64,000 bases of DNA from Streptomyces fumigatiscleroticus (GTDB lineage: Bacteria; Actinomycetota; Actinomycetes; Streptomycetales; Streptomycetaceae). Where the stretch lies: contig NZ_BMQF01000004.1 in NCBI RefSeq assembly GCF_014647975.1, positions 248,001 through 312,000 on the forward strand. The letters are read 5' to 3'. The position numbers and the translations under genes are program-made. Shown piece by piece: positions 10,962-19,588 of this stretch; within the stretch, counting starts at the first letter, position 1, and each line of letters opens with the position of its first letter. The notes below the pieces were generated by a model that saw only the letters and a list, made by a program, of their open reading frames with translations, was not told the DNA's origin and made no database searches.

Positions 10962-12152
10962 TTACGCGGGGGAGAACAGGTGGTCGCTGATGAGCCGGGC
11001 GGCGCCGATGACTCCGGCGGTGGGGCCCAGTTCGCCCAGGACGATGGGGAGGTTGCCGGTCGCCAGCGGCAGCGACTGGCGGTAGACCTGGGTGCGGATC
11101 GCGGCGAGCAGGGTGTGGCCGAGGCCGGTCACCCCGCCGCCGATCACCACCAGGCCCGGGTTGAAGAAGCTGACCAGGCCGGCGATGACCTGGCCGGTGC
11201 GGGTGCCGCCCTCCCTGATGAGGTCCAGGGAGGTGGCGTCACCGGCGGCGGCCGCGGCGGCGACGTCGGCGGCGCTGAGCCGGCCGTTCGCCTCCAGCCG
11301 GCCGGCGAGCTCCGCCGACCGGCCCTGCTGGGCGGCGTCCGCCGCGTCGCGGGCGAGCGCCGCGCCGCTGAAGTGGGCCTCCAGACAGCCGAGGTTGCCG
11401 CAGGCGCACGGGCGGCCGTCGGGCACGGCCTGGATGTGCCCGATGTCGCCCGCGCTGCCCGTCGTTCCGCGGTAGACCTCACCGCCGACGACGATGCCGC
11501 AGCCGATACCGGTGCCGATCTTGACGCAGAGGAAGTCGGCGACGGTGCGGGCGACGCCCGCGTGCTGCTCCCCCAGCGCCATCAGGTTCACGTCGTTGTC
11601 GACCATGACCGGGCAGCCGAGTTCCTGGCTGAGCGCCTCCCGCACGGGGAAGCCGTCCCAGCCCGGCATGATCGGCGGAGCCACCGGGACGCCCTCGGGG
11701 AAGCGGACGGGTCCGGGGACGCCGATGCCGGCGCCGTCGTATCCCTCCGCGAGTCCCGAGGCCCGCAGCTTGGCGGCCATGGACAGCACCTGCTCGAAGA
11801 CCGCGACCGGGCCCTCGCGCACGTCCATGGGCTGGTTGACGTGTCCCAGGATCTCCAGTTCGGCGTTGGTGACGGCGACGTCGACGGAGGTCGCGCCGAT
11901 GTCGACGCCGAGGAAGCGCAGGTTCGGGTCGAGGCGGACGTTGTGGGAGCGGCGGCCGCCGCGCGAGGCGGCGAGTCCGTCGGCCACCACCAGCCCCGTC
12001 TCCAGCAGCCGTTCCACCTCGACGGCCAGCTTGGACCGCGAGAGGTCCACCCGGTCGCCCAGCTGGGCGCGGGAGCTGGGGCCGCCGTCGCGCAGCAGCT
12101 TGAGCAGTCGGGCCTGATGGGCGTTGGCGGGCCGTGCGGTCATGCGTCTCAC
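10962..12152 (-). CDS. ROK-family transcriptional regulator
   Basis: A 396-residue regulator. An N-terminal winged helix (residues ~8-75, AQLGDRVDLSRSKLAVEVE) is followed by a ROK sugar-kinase-like domain (LGVDIGATSVDVAV, GIGVPGP, MVDNDVNLMALGE, VKIGTGIGCGIV). The ROK zinc motif is CACGNLGCLEAHFSG. The GTG at 12152 has GGGGAGG just upstream; an in-frame ATG at 12143 is an alternative. Such proteins repress sugar operons and are released by the sugar or its phosphate. Its position directly upstream of the transporter suggests it controls this operon. Confidence 0.93.
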   Translation of the reverse strand: MRRMTARPANAHQARLLKLLRDGGPSSRAQLGDRVDLSRSKLAVEVERLLETGLVVADGLAASRGGRRSHNVRLDPNLRFLGVDIGATSVDVAVTNAELEILGHVNQPMDVREGPVAVFEQVLSMAAKLRASGLAEGYDGAGIGVPGPVRFPEGVPVAPPIMPGWDGFPVREALSQELGCPVMVDNDVNLMALGEQHAGVARTVADFLCVKIGTGIGCGIVVGGEVYRGTTGSAGDIGHIQAVPDGRPCACGNLGCLEAHFSGAALARDAADAAQQGRSAELAGRLEANGRLSAADVAAAAAAGDATSLDLIREGGTRTGQVIAGLVSFFNPGLVVIGGGVTGLGHTLLAAIRTQVYRQSLPLATGNLPIVLGELGPTAGVIGAARLISDHLFSPA

Positions 12153-12358
12153 GAGCCCCTCCCCGCCTCAATCGGCCTGTGCGCACCGGGTTCCGGTGAC
12201 GTCCGTGGCTTGCTTTCGTAGGGAACGTAGCAGCGGCCGTACGGTGTGGGAAGAAGTCGTGCAGGGATTACCGCAGACTTTCTCCACTCCCAGGACAAAG
12301 GCGGGTCGGCGGGAAGGGAGACGTGGGGTCCGGGCGAGCGGACGGGGTGCGGCGCGGG

Positions 12359-13036
12359 TCAGGACCTCTCCCGCGCGTGGTACGAGCGCCGGGTGTGTTC
12401 GGTGTGCTCCCGCATCAGCTGTGTGGCGCGCTGCTCGTCGCGGTCCGCGATCGCGGCGATGAGCTCCCGGTGCTCGACCCAGGACTGGCGCCCGCGCTGC
12501 CGGGCGACCGGCGTGTAGTACCAGCGCACCCGGCGGTCGACCTGGGCCGCGAGCTCGGCGAGGACGGCGTTGCCCGCCAGCTCCATGACGGCCGCGTGGA
12601 ACCGGGCGTTGAGGGCCACCGCGCCGTCCACGTCGTCGGCGGCGATGGCCCGCAGCCCCTGTCCCAGCAGCTCGTCCAGGACCGCGATGCCCTCCTCGGT
12701 CGCGTTGGCGGCGGCGAGCCGGGCCGCCTCGGCCTCCAGCAGCGTACGGACGGTGAGCAGCTGGTCGGCCTCCTCCTCCGTCGGCTCGTGCACGAACGCG
12801 CCCTGGGCGGGCCGCAGATCGACCCACCCTTCGGTGTTCAGCCGCTGGAGGGCCTCGCGCACCGGCTGCCGGGAGACGCCGAGATGTCCGGCGAGTTCAC
12901 TCTCGACCAGGTGCTGTCCGGGCCGGAGGGCGCGCGTGGTGATGAGTTCGAGCAGCGCCTCGTAGACCCGGTCCCGCAACGGACCCGGCCGTTCGAGCTT
13001 GGGCACCGCCCCCTGGGGCAGTCCTGTCGACAACAT
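12359..13036 (-). CDS. GntR family regulator with FCD domain
   Basis: A 225-residue FadR-subfamily regulator. The wHTH at residues ~18-85 reads LRDRVYEALLELITTRAL then LGVSRQPVREALQRLN. The helical FCD domain follows, with the metal/ligand-binding histidines in NARFHAAV, EHRELIAAI and MREHTEHT. SD GGGAGGGGG precedes the ATG. Its own promoter region (13,082-13,130) holds a direct repeat of GTAGAC, a possible self-operator. No metabolic gene is coupled to it. FCD regulators usually sense carboxylic acids, so the nearby OFA carrier and formate dehydrogenase are plausible but unproven targets. Confidence 0.92.
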   Translation of the reverse strand: MLSTGLPQGAVPKLERPGPLRDRVYEALLELITTRALRPGQHLVESELAGHLGVSRQPVREALQRLNTEGWVDLRPAQGAFVHEPTEEEADQLLTVRTLLEAEAARLAAANATEEGIAVLDELLGQGLRAIAADDVDGAVALNARFHAAVMELAGNAVLAELAAQVDRRVRWYYTPVARQRGRQSWVEHRELIAAIADRDEQRATQLMREHTEHTRRSYHARERS

Positions 13037-13191
13037 CGCGGTCCCCCTCCCCGGCAGGGCCCGTGCACAGCGGCCGGAACGCCGGAAGACTGAACGTCGG
13101 TCTCGATTGTCTTTCGTCTACAGTCTACGGCGCACGCTGAACAGGGGGCGGAACGCCGGCCGCGTCACGCGGTCTTCGGCCGCCGGATCGT

Positions 13192-14130
13192 TCAGGGGCA
13201 GCGGACGACCTGTCCCGCGTACGAGAGGTTCCCGCCGAAGCCGAACAGCAGGACCGCATCCCCGGTGCTGATCGCGCCCTCTTCGACGAGCTTGGAGAAG
13301 GCGAGCGGGATGCTCGCGGCCGAGGTGTTGCCGGAGTCGGTCACGTCCCGCGCGACGACGGCGTTCACGGCGCCGAGCCTCTCGGCGAGCGGCTCGATGA
13401 TCCGCAGGTTCGCCTGGTGCAGGACGACCGCGGCGAGGTCCTCGGGGGCCAGTCCCGCCCGTTCGCACGCGCGGCGCGCCAGGGACGGCAGCCGGGTGGT
13501 CGCCCAGCGGTAGACGGTCTGCCCCTCCTGCGAGAACCGCGGCGGTGTGCCCTCGATCCGCACCGCCCGCCCCAGCTCCGGCACCGACCCCCACAGCACC
13601 GGCCCGATGCCGGGCGACTCGGCGCGCTCCACGACGGCGGCCCCGGCCCCGTCGCCGACCAGCACACAGGTGGTGCGGTCGGTCCAGTCCGTCACCTGGG
13701 ACATCTTGTCGGCGCCGACGACCAGGGCGCGGTCCGCGGCGCCCGCGCGGACGGCGTGGTCGGCGGTGGCCAGCGCGTGCGTGAAGCCGGCGCAGACGAC
13801 GTTGACGTCCATCGCGGCGGGGTGCGGGATGCCGAGCCGGGCCGCGAGCCGGGCGGCCGTGTTCGGGGACCGGTCGATCGCGGTGGAGGTGGCGACCACC
13901 ACCAGGTCGATCTCGCCGGGTGTCAGCCCGGCCGCGGCCAGCGCCTTCGCGGCGGCGTGGGCGGCCAGTTCGTCGACCGGCTCGTCGGGCCCGGCGACAT
14001 GGCGGGTGCGGATGCCCACGCGGGTGGTGATCCACTCGTCGCTGGTGTCGACCATGCCCGCCAGTTCCTCGTTGGTGAGGACCCTGGCGGGCTGGTAGTG
14101 GCCTACGGCGGTGATGCGCGAGCCGTGCAC
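13192..14130 (-). CDS. 3-oxoacyl-ACP synthase III (KAS III / FabH type)
   Basis: A 312-residue condensing enzyme that would join acyl-CoA and malonyl-ACP. From the GTG at 14130 the triad is Cys113 (NVVCAGFTHAL), His238 (VLHQANLRII) and Asn268 (SGNTSAASIPLAF). The N-terminal TSDEWITTRVGIRTRH and C-terminal GFGGNLSYAG are typical. I chose the GTG at 14130, with GAGGGG 8 nt upstream, over an upstream ATG at 14277, because homology begins exactly at HGSRITAVGHYQP. No other fatty-acid synthesis gene is nearby. It may be a housekeeping FabH copy or a starter-unit enzyme left without its cluster. Confidence 0.92.
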   Translation of the reverse strand: MHGSRITAVGHYQPARVLTNEELAGMVDTSDEWITTRVGIRTRHVAGPDEPVDELAAHAAAKALAAAGLTPGEIDLVVVATSTAIDRSPNTAARLAARLGIPHPAAMDVNVVCAGFTHALATADHAVRAGAADRALVVGADKMSQVTDWTDRTTCVLVGDGAGAAVVERAESPGIGPVLWGSVPELGRAVRIEGTPPRFSQEGQTVYRWATTRLPSLARRACERAGLAPEDLAAVVLHQANLRIIEPLAERLGAVNAVVARDVTDSGNTSAASIPLAFSKLVEEGAISTGDAVLLFGFGGNLSYAGQVVRCP

Positions 14131-14277
14131 GGGCGAACCCCTCGTCTCCTCGGTAGCGGGACCGCCAGTCTGATCAGTGACTCGCGGGTAGGACGGCGGG
14201 TGGAGCGACAGGAAAGGGGCGCCCGGTTTGTCGTCTTCCCGCATACGCCCGGACGCCCGGACGGCGACGCCGGGCAC

Positions 14278-14412
14278 TCACCCCGTGAACAGCTGCGTCG
14301 CCTTGCGTACGAGTTCGTACAGCCCGTAGGCGAGCGGTGCTCCCACCCACAGCCAGGAGAAGGCGATCAGCCCTCGGCGGCCGGTACTAGGCGGACTGGT
14401 GTCGCCGGTCAT
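14278..14412 (-). CDS. 44-residue membrane partner of the OFA MFS transporter
   Basis: A very short gene encoding MTGDTSPPSTGRRG, a single hydrophobic helix (LIAFSWLWVGAPLAYGLYEL) and a basic tail, RKATQLFTG. Its start lies inside the transporter gene: the two overlap by 26 nt in different frames (ATG at 14412, transporter stop at 14387). Small subunits of this kind accompany OFA-type MFS transporters in actinomycetes. I recall the family as 'MFS transporter small subunit' but cannot verify this here. The overlap implies coupled translation and a stoichiometric partner in the membrane. Confidence 0.82.
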   Translation of the reverse strand: MTGDTSPPSTGRRGLIAFSWLWVGAPLAYGLYELVRKATQLFTG

Positions 14413-15712
14413 CGGCGGCCTCCTTCGGCTCGGGGAGATGGTGGCGGGCGTGGACCGGCCGGACGAACTCGTTGGCGGCGAGGCCGACGACGAGCAGCCC
14501 GATCATGATGACGAACGACAGGCCGTACAGGGACGCCCCGTGCCGGCCGGCCTCCTCCTGCCGGTCGGCGATCCAGTTCACGATCAGCGGCCCGAGGACG
14601 CCGGCCGTGGACCACGCGGTGAGCAGCCGTCCGTGGATGGCACCGACCTCATAGGTGCCGAACAGGTCCTTCAGATACGCGGGGACCGTCGCGAAGCCGC
14701 CGCCGTAGAAGGAGAGGATCACCAGCGCGCAGAGCACGAACAACGGCTTGGAGGAGTCGCCGAACAGGGCGATCAGGGTGTACATCAGCGCGCCGGCGCC
14801 CAGGTAGACGCGGTAGATGTTCTTCCGGCCGATCAGGTCGGAGGTCGAGGACCAGCCGATGCGGCCCGCCATGTTGGCCGCCGACAGCAGCGCGACGAAG
14901 CCGGCGGCGGCCGTCGCCGACACCGGCGCGGAGCTGTCCGCGAAGAAGTCCGTGATCATCGGGGCGGCCTTCTCCAGGATGCCGATGCCGGCGGTGACGT
15001 TGGTGCAGAGCACGATCCACAGGCACCAGAACTGCGGGGTGCGCACGGCGCTGCGGGCCGGAACCCGCGGTCCCGGGAGGGCGGCCGGCTCGCCGTCCGG
15101 ACTCCGCCCGGTGCGCGGCACCCGCACCAGCACCACGCCGAGCAGCATGAAGACGGCGTACGACAGCCCGTGCACCAGGAACGCCAGCGCGATCCCGGAG
15201 CTGTCGCTGCCGAAGGACTCCAGCATCTGCGCCGACCAGGGCGAGGCGATCAGCGCGCCGCCGCCGAAGCCCATGATGGCGATGCCGGTGGCCATGCCGG
15301 GCCGGTCCGGGAACCACTTGATCAGGGTGGAGACCGGTGAGATGTAGCCGATGCCCAGGCCGATCCCGCCGACGAAGCCGTAGCCGAGGACGATCAGCCA
15401 GTACTGCTCCGTGGCCGCGCCGAGCGCGGAGAGCAGGAAGCCGGACGAGAAGCAGATCAGGGCGACCGTCATCGCCCAGCGCGGGCCGTTGCGCTCCACG
15501 AGCGTGCCGCCGAAGGCGGCGGACAGGCCGAGCATGACGATGCCGAGCTGGAAGGGCAGCGCGCTCTGGGTGCCGCTGAGGCCGAGGGCCGATTCGAGCG
15601 GCGGTTTGAACACGCTCCAGGCGTAGGCCTGGCCGATGGAGAGATGGACCGAGAGCGCGGCGGGCGGGACCAGCCAGCGGCTCCAGCCCGCGGGGGCGAC
15701 TGGGGGGCTCAT
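14387..15712 (-). CDS. OFA family MFS transporter (oxalate/formate antiporter-like)
   Basis: A 441-residue, 12-helix membrane carrier. Its N-terminus matches the oxalate/formate antiporter family (HLSIGQAYAWSVFKPPLE), followed by RNGPRWAM, GIGLGIGYISPVSTLIKWF and PDRPGMATGIAIMGFGGGA. OFA members exchange small mono- and dicarboxylates. Its 3' end overlaps the 44-residue partner gene. A LysR gene sits 96 nt upstream on the same strand. A formate dehydrogenase operon starts about 7 kb away, so formate or oxalate is a reasonable but unproven substrate. Confidence 0.92.
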   Translation of the reverse strand: MSPPVAPAGWSRWLVPPAALSVHLSIGQAYAWSVFKPPLESALGLSGTQSALPFQLGIVMLGLSAAFGGTLVERNGPRWAMTVALICFSSGFLLSALGAATEQYWLIVLGYGFVGGIGLGIGYISPVSTLIKWFPDRPGMATGIAIMGFGGGALIASPWSAQMLESFGSDSSGIALAFLVHGLSYAVFMLLGVVLVRVPRTGRSPDGEPAALPGPRVPARSAVRTPQFWCLWIVLCTNVTAGIGILEKAAPMITDFFADSSAPVSATAAAGFVALLSAANMAGRIGWSSTSDLIGRKNIYRVYLGAGALMYTLIALFGDSSKPLFVLCALVILSFYGGGFATVPAYLKDLFGTYEVGAIHGRLLTAWSTAGVLGPLIVNWIADRQEEAGRHGASLYGLSFVIMIGLLVVGLAANEFVRPVHARHHLPEPKEAADDRRHQSA

Positions 15713-15808
15713 GATCCCGAACGGTAGGAACGGGGCGGCCGGTTGAGAAGGCGCGCGTCGACCGTATGCGATGAGCGGTATGCAGGCTGCGCCGAACGGT
15801 CGGTCCGC

Positions 15809-16711
15809 TCAGGTCCACCGCTGCGCCTTCGTCAGCAGATGCCCGTGCAGGAGCGCCAGATTCGGCCGGGACAGCTCGCCCTGGCGGATGACGAGGTAGA
15901 GGGTGTTGATGGGCGGGACCTCGGGTTCGAGGAGCGGAACGACCTCGCCCGCCGCCAGTTCCTCCCCGCACAGATACGTCGGCAGGACGGAGATCCCGGC
16001 CGACGACTTCACCGCGGCGAGGGCGCCTCTCAGGTCGGGTACGACGAGCGCCGGCCTGACGGTGGGCCGGGTGCCGAAGACGGCGAGCCAGTAGCGCCGG
16101 ATGATGGGCAGCACTTCGGCGTAGCTGATCAGCGGGTACTTCTCCAGCACCGCCGGGCCGTCCGCCGCGAGCCGGTCCCGGGGGATGTCCCGGGCGAGTC
16201 TCTCCGAGGCCAGGAGCATGAACTCCTCGTCGACGAGCGGGGTGGCGGCGATGCCCCGCACACGCGGCCGTACGGTCGACAGGATCAGGTCGACCTGCCG
16301 GTCCAGCAGGGTGGCGAGGAGGTCGTCCGCGAGGCCGAAGCGCATCCGCAGCTTCAGCCCCTCGGCGACGAGGTCGCTGACGGCGGGGATCACCCGGCTG
16401 GTCATGAGCTCGACCGGCCCGCCCAGATGGACGGGCCGGCACGCCTGCCGGTCCACGAAGCAGCGTTCGATGGCTCCGGCCAGGCTGTCGATGGGCCCCT
16501 GCACCTCGCGGACGAGGGCCTCGGCGGCGGGGGTGGGCCGCACCCCCTGCGGGAGCCGTTCGAAGAGCAGCCGTCCCACTTCCTTCTCCAGATTGCGCAC
16601 CTGGTGGGTGACGGCCGGCTGGGAGATCGTCAGGGCCTGGGCCGCCTTGGTGAACGACCCGAGCCGGTAGACGGTGACGAAGGTGCGCAGCCAGCCCAGT
16701 TGAATCGTCAT
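15809..16711 (-). CDS. LysR family transcriptional regulator
   Basis: A 300-residue LTTR. The HTH is at residues 1-65 (GWLRTFVTVYRLGSFTKAAQ, then ISQPAVTHQVRNLEKEVG, LLFERLPQGVRPTPA). The substrate-binding domain follows. The frame is open further upstream, but the ATG at 16711 with GGGGGGA before it begins exactly at the family's N-terminus. It is transcribed toward the OFA transporter 96 nt downstream, so it may regulate or be co-transcribed with it. The effector is unknown. Confidence 0.92.
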   Translation of the reverse strand: MTIQLGWLRTFVTVYRLGSFTKAAQALTISQPAVTHQVRNLEKEVGRLLFERLPQGVRPTPAAEALVREVQGPIDSLAGAIERCFVDRQACRPVHLGGPVELMTSRVIPAVSDLVAEGLKLRMRFGLADDLLATLLDRQVDLILSTVRPRVRGIAATPLVDEEFMLLASERLARDIPRDRLAADGPAVLEKYPLISYAEVLPIIRRYWLAVFGTRPTVRPALVVPDLRGALAAVKSSAGISVLPTYLCGEELAAGEVVPLLEPEVPPINTLYLVIRQGELSRPNLALLHGHLLTKAQRWT

Positions 16712-16898
16712 GGCGTCCCCCCGTGGGCCCCCGTGGGAACCCGTCCGGTCACCGGGGGCAAAACGGACATGTACGAGGGTTACTGTGCCATCACGACGTC
16801 CCCCCGGGGGGATCAGGGCCCCGGGGAGCAACGGGATCCGGCGCGAACCGGCCGCGGGTCGTCCTGGACCGCCCTGGGTTGCCCTGGATCTCCGGCCC

Positions 16899-17576
16899 TC
16901 AGGCCGCGCCGAGTTCGGCGAGGGCGAGTTCGGCGACCCGGACGGCGGACGCCGGGTTCTGGCCGGTGACCAGGCGCCGGTCGGCGACGGCGTGCTCGGC
17001 GAAGGCCGCCGTCCCGGTGTGCCGGGCACCGCGCTCCACCAGCTTGCTCTCCAGCAGGAAGGGGACGACGTCGCTGAGGCCGACGGCCGCCTCCTCCTCG
17101 TTGGTGAAGCACGCCACCCGCTTGCCGTCGACGAGGTGGGAGCCGTCGCTCAGCCTGATGTCGACCAGGCCGGCCGGTCCGTGGCAGACGGCCGCCACGA
17201 CACCGCCGCGTTCGTAGACGGCGCTCGCCAGAGCCGCCAGGGCGGAGTCGCCGGGGAAGTCCCACATGGCGCCGTGGCCGCCCGCGTAGAACAGGACGTC
17301 GTAGTCCTCGGCGCTGACCTCGGCCGCGGTGCGCGTCGACTCCAGGGCGGCCTTGACGGCGGGGTCCGCGAGGAAGGCGGCGACGACCTCGTCGTCCGGG
17401 TCGACGCCGTCCTGCGGGGGCGCGCCGCCCCGTACGGACACGAAGTCGATGTCGTAGCCCGCCGCGCGGAAGACGGCCGCCGGGTGGGCGACCTCCGGGA
17501 CGTAGAAACCGGTGCTGCGGCCGGTGCCGCCCAGCTCACCGTGGCTGGTGAGGGCGAACAGAACCTTCTTCGGCAT
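16899..17576 (-). CDS. Possible separate product: second DJ-1 domain from internal start
   Basis: Alternative or additional 225-residue product of the preceding entry. It starts at the ATG at 17576, with GAAGGA about 7 nt upstream. It begins MPKKVLFALTSHGELGG and carries Glu28, Cys131 and His132. Its N-terminus aligns position by position with that of the upstream domain (SVLTGHGELG versus FALTSHGELG), so it would fold alone. Which form is made, 471 residues, 225 residues or both, cannot be decided from sequence. Confidence 0.5.
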   Translation of the reverse strand: MPKKVLFALTSHGELGGTGRSTGFYVPEVAHPAAVFRAAGYDIDFVSVRGGAPPQDGVDPDDEVVAAFLADPAVKAALESTRTAAEVSAEDYDVLFYAGGHGAMWDFPGDSALAALASAVYERGGVVAAVCHGPAGLVDIRLSDGSHLVDGKRVACFTNEEEAAVGLSDVVPFLLESKLVERGARHTGTAAFAEHAVADRRLVTGQNPASAVRVAELALAELGAA

Positions 17577-18314
17577 GATGCGCTTCCTTCGGGGAGTGCT
17601 GACGGGGAACCGTGCGGTGCCGGCGCGCGGCGGTCTTACGGGGGCGGCGGCGAGGAGCCGGACGAGCCGCTCCCCCAGCTCACGGGCCGACTGCGGGTTC
17701 TGCCCGGTCACCAGCCGGCCGTCGACCACCACGTGCGGCTTCCTGTCGGGCGCGTGGCTGAGGACGGCGCCGCGCCGCTGAAGCGTGCGCTGGAGCGGGA
17801 AGGGCAGCAGGCCGTCCAGGCCGCGCGCCCTGTCGTGCGCGTCGGCGAAGCAGGTCAGACGCCGGCCCGCCACCAGATGACGGCCGTCCGCCAGCCGCAC
17901 GTCCACGAGTGCGGCCGGCCCGTGGCAGATGGCGGCCACGACCCCGCCCGCCTCGTGGATTCGGCGGGCGAGGCGTTCCAGTGCCGGATGCCCCCGGAAG
18001 TCCCACATGGTGCCGTGGCCGCCGACGAAGTACACGGCGTCGTAGTCGTCCGGGTCGGCCTCCTCCGGCACGGGCGCGCGGTCCAGGAGCAGGCCGCCCG
18101 CCGGGTCCTCGAGGAAGGCGTCGTGGGCGGGGCAGCCGGCGTCGTAGCCGGTCATCGGGGGCCGTCCGCCCCGGACGGAGACGAAGTCGACCCGGTGACC
18201 GGCGTCCCGGAGGATGCGCCAGGGCTCGGCCGTCTCACCGAGGTGGAAGCCGGTGGGCCGTCCGCCGGCGCCGAGTTCGCCGTGGCCGGTGAGGACGGAG
18301 AGGACGCTCTTCAC
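16899..18314 (-). CDS. Tandem Hsp31-type DJ-1/PfpI protein (two fused glyoxalase III-like domains)
   Basis: One 471-residue reading frame contains two complete DJ-1/PfpI domains of the Hsp31 (glyoxalase III) type. The first (residues ~1-222) has Glu27 (TGFHLGETAEP), Cys130 and His131 (AICHGPAAL). The second (from Met247) has the equivalent Glu, Cys and His (FYVPEVAHP, AVCHGPAGL). They are joined by a Pro/Arg-rich linker, and no stop separates them. The GTG at 18314 overlaps the stop of the MFS gene as GTGA. An internal ATG at 17576 has its own SD (GAAGGA), so a separate second-domain protein may also be made. The Glu-Cys-His set predicts 2-oxoaldehyde (methylglyoxal) detoxification or deglycase chemistry; the true substrate is unknown. 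Confidence 0.8.
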   Translation of the reverse strand: MKSVLSVLTGHGELGAGGRPTGFHLGETAEPWRILRDAGHRVDFVSVRGGRPPMTGYDAGCPAHDAFLEDPAGGLLLDRAPVPEEADPDDYDAVYFVGGHGTMWDFRGHPALERLARRIHEAGGVVAAICHGPAALVDVRLADGRHLVAGRRLTCFADAHDRARGLDGLLPFPLQRTLQRRGAVLSHAPDRKPHVVVDGRLVTGQNPQSARELGERLVRLLAAAPVRPPRAGTARFPVSTPRRKRIMPKKVLFALTSHGELGGTGRSTGFYVPEVAHPAAVFRAAGYDIDFVSVRGGAPPQDGVDPDDEVVAAFLADPAVKAALESTRTAAEVSAEDYDVLFYAGGHGAMWDFPGDSALAALASAVYERGGVVAAVCHGPAGLVDIRLSDGSHLVDGKRVACFTNEEEAAVGLSDVVPFLLESKLVERGARHTGTAAFAEHAVADRRLVTGQNPASAVRVAELALAELGAA

Positions 18315-19543
18315 GCGGCCTCCCGTGCTGTCTCTCCGGACGGCTGCCGGGAGCCTCGGCCGGCGGCCGGGCGGGCGAGGACCGCCACCACGCACGCCGC
18401 CGCCAGTGTCGCGGCCGCCGCCACGGCCGGCACCGTGCGGTAGCCGGTGTGCGCGGCCGCCAGTTGTCCCAGGGACGCCCCCACGAAGAGCACGAACGTG
18501 TTGAACGAGACCGCCGCGCCCGTGGCGCCCGGAGCGAGCCGGTGCAGCAGTCCCACGAGACCCGGTACGACGAGACTGATCCCGCCGACGAACACCACGG
18601 TCCCGGCCAGCAGCACCCAGAGCACCGCTGTGACCTGCGTCAGCAGCAGTCCCGCCGACGCCACGACGAATCCCGCCACCGTCGGCCGGAGCGGCCCCCG
18701 TGCTCCGCCGAAGTGGTGCACCACCGGACCGGCGACCAGGCCGAGGGCGCCCAGTGCCTGTACGGCCAGCAGATCGGCCGCGTCGTATCCGGCCGTCGAC
18801 GCGAGATGCGCGTTCAGCGCCGCGTACAGCGCGACGAAGCTTCCGAACACCGTGAGCGCCGACGCGAACACGGCCACGGCGCCCCGGTTGCGCAGGAGCC
18901 GCCCCATCGCCACGAGCACGTCGCGCGCCGAGGCCGGCGAGCGGCCTCCCGCCGGTGACAGCAGCAGCCAGAAGACCGCCGCCGCGACCGCGTAGACGCA
19001 GGCGGCCGGCCAGAACGCCAGGCGCCACCGGTCGGCGACCGCCTGTCCGTAGAGCTGCCCGGCCACCCCCGCGCCCAGCAGCCCGGTGGTGAGGAACGAC
19101 AGCGCCACCGCGCGCCGCGCCGGTGGCGCCTGCTCCGCCACGTAGGCCAGCGCGACCGGTGCGAAGGCGGCCGCGGCCAGCCCCTGCACCACCCGGAAGG
19201 CCAGGAACCAGCCGAAGTCCGGGCTGAGCGCCACCGCGGCGGTCGCGAGCGCGGTCGCCAGCGTGCCCAGGGCCAGCACCGGCCGGCGCCCCACCCGGTC
19301 CGACAGCGGCCCGAACACCAGGAAGCCCACGGCGTAGGCCAGCGAGAAGGCGCTGCCCGTCCAGGCCGCGGCCCCCGCGCTCACTCCGAACGCCTTCTGG
19401 ATGCCGCCCGCCACCGGGATGGCCAGATACAGCTGGGCCGGGATCGCGAACGCCATCGCCACCAGGGCGACGAGCCGGACGGTGAATCCCGTCCGTGCCT
19501 CCGCCCGGCCGGACGGGGGCACGACGGACTGTGCGGTGCTCAT
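18311..19543 (-). CDS. MFS transporter (DHA1-like exporter)
   Basis: A 410-residue 12-helix major facilitator. The signature between helices 2 and 3 is FGPLSDRVGRRPVLALG. VVQGLAAAAFAPVALAYV and a central basic loop follow, typical of drug/metabolite exporters of the YceJ/AraJ type. It lies between the HAD gene (45 nt upstream) and the tandem DJ-1 gene (GTGA overlap), so it belongs to that operon. It may export the pathway's product or a toxic aldehyde; this is inference. Confidence 0.92.
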   Translation of the reverse strand: MSTAQSVVPPSGRAEARTGFTVRLVALVAMAFAIPAQLYLAIPVAGGIQKAFGVSAGAAAWTGSAFSLAYAVGFLVFGPLSDRVGRRPVLALGTLATALATAAVALSPDFGWFLAFRVVQGLAAAAFAPVALAYVAEQAPPARRAVALSFLTTGLLGAGVAGQLYGQAVADRWRLAFWPAACVYAVAAAVFWLLLSPAGGRSPASARDVLVAMGRLLRNRGAVAVFASALTVFGSFVALYAALNAHLASTAGYDAADLLAVQALGALGLVAGPVVHHFGGARGPLRPTVAGFVVASAGLLLTQVTAVLWVLLAGTVVFVGGISLVVPGLVGLLHRLAPGATGAAVSFNTFVLFVGASLGQLAAAHTGYRTVPAVAAAATLAAACVVAVLARPAAGRGSRQPSGETAREAA

Positions 19544-19588
19544 GCGGAGGAATCTCCTGCTCGAAGGACCGTCATGGGGTTGCGGAGG

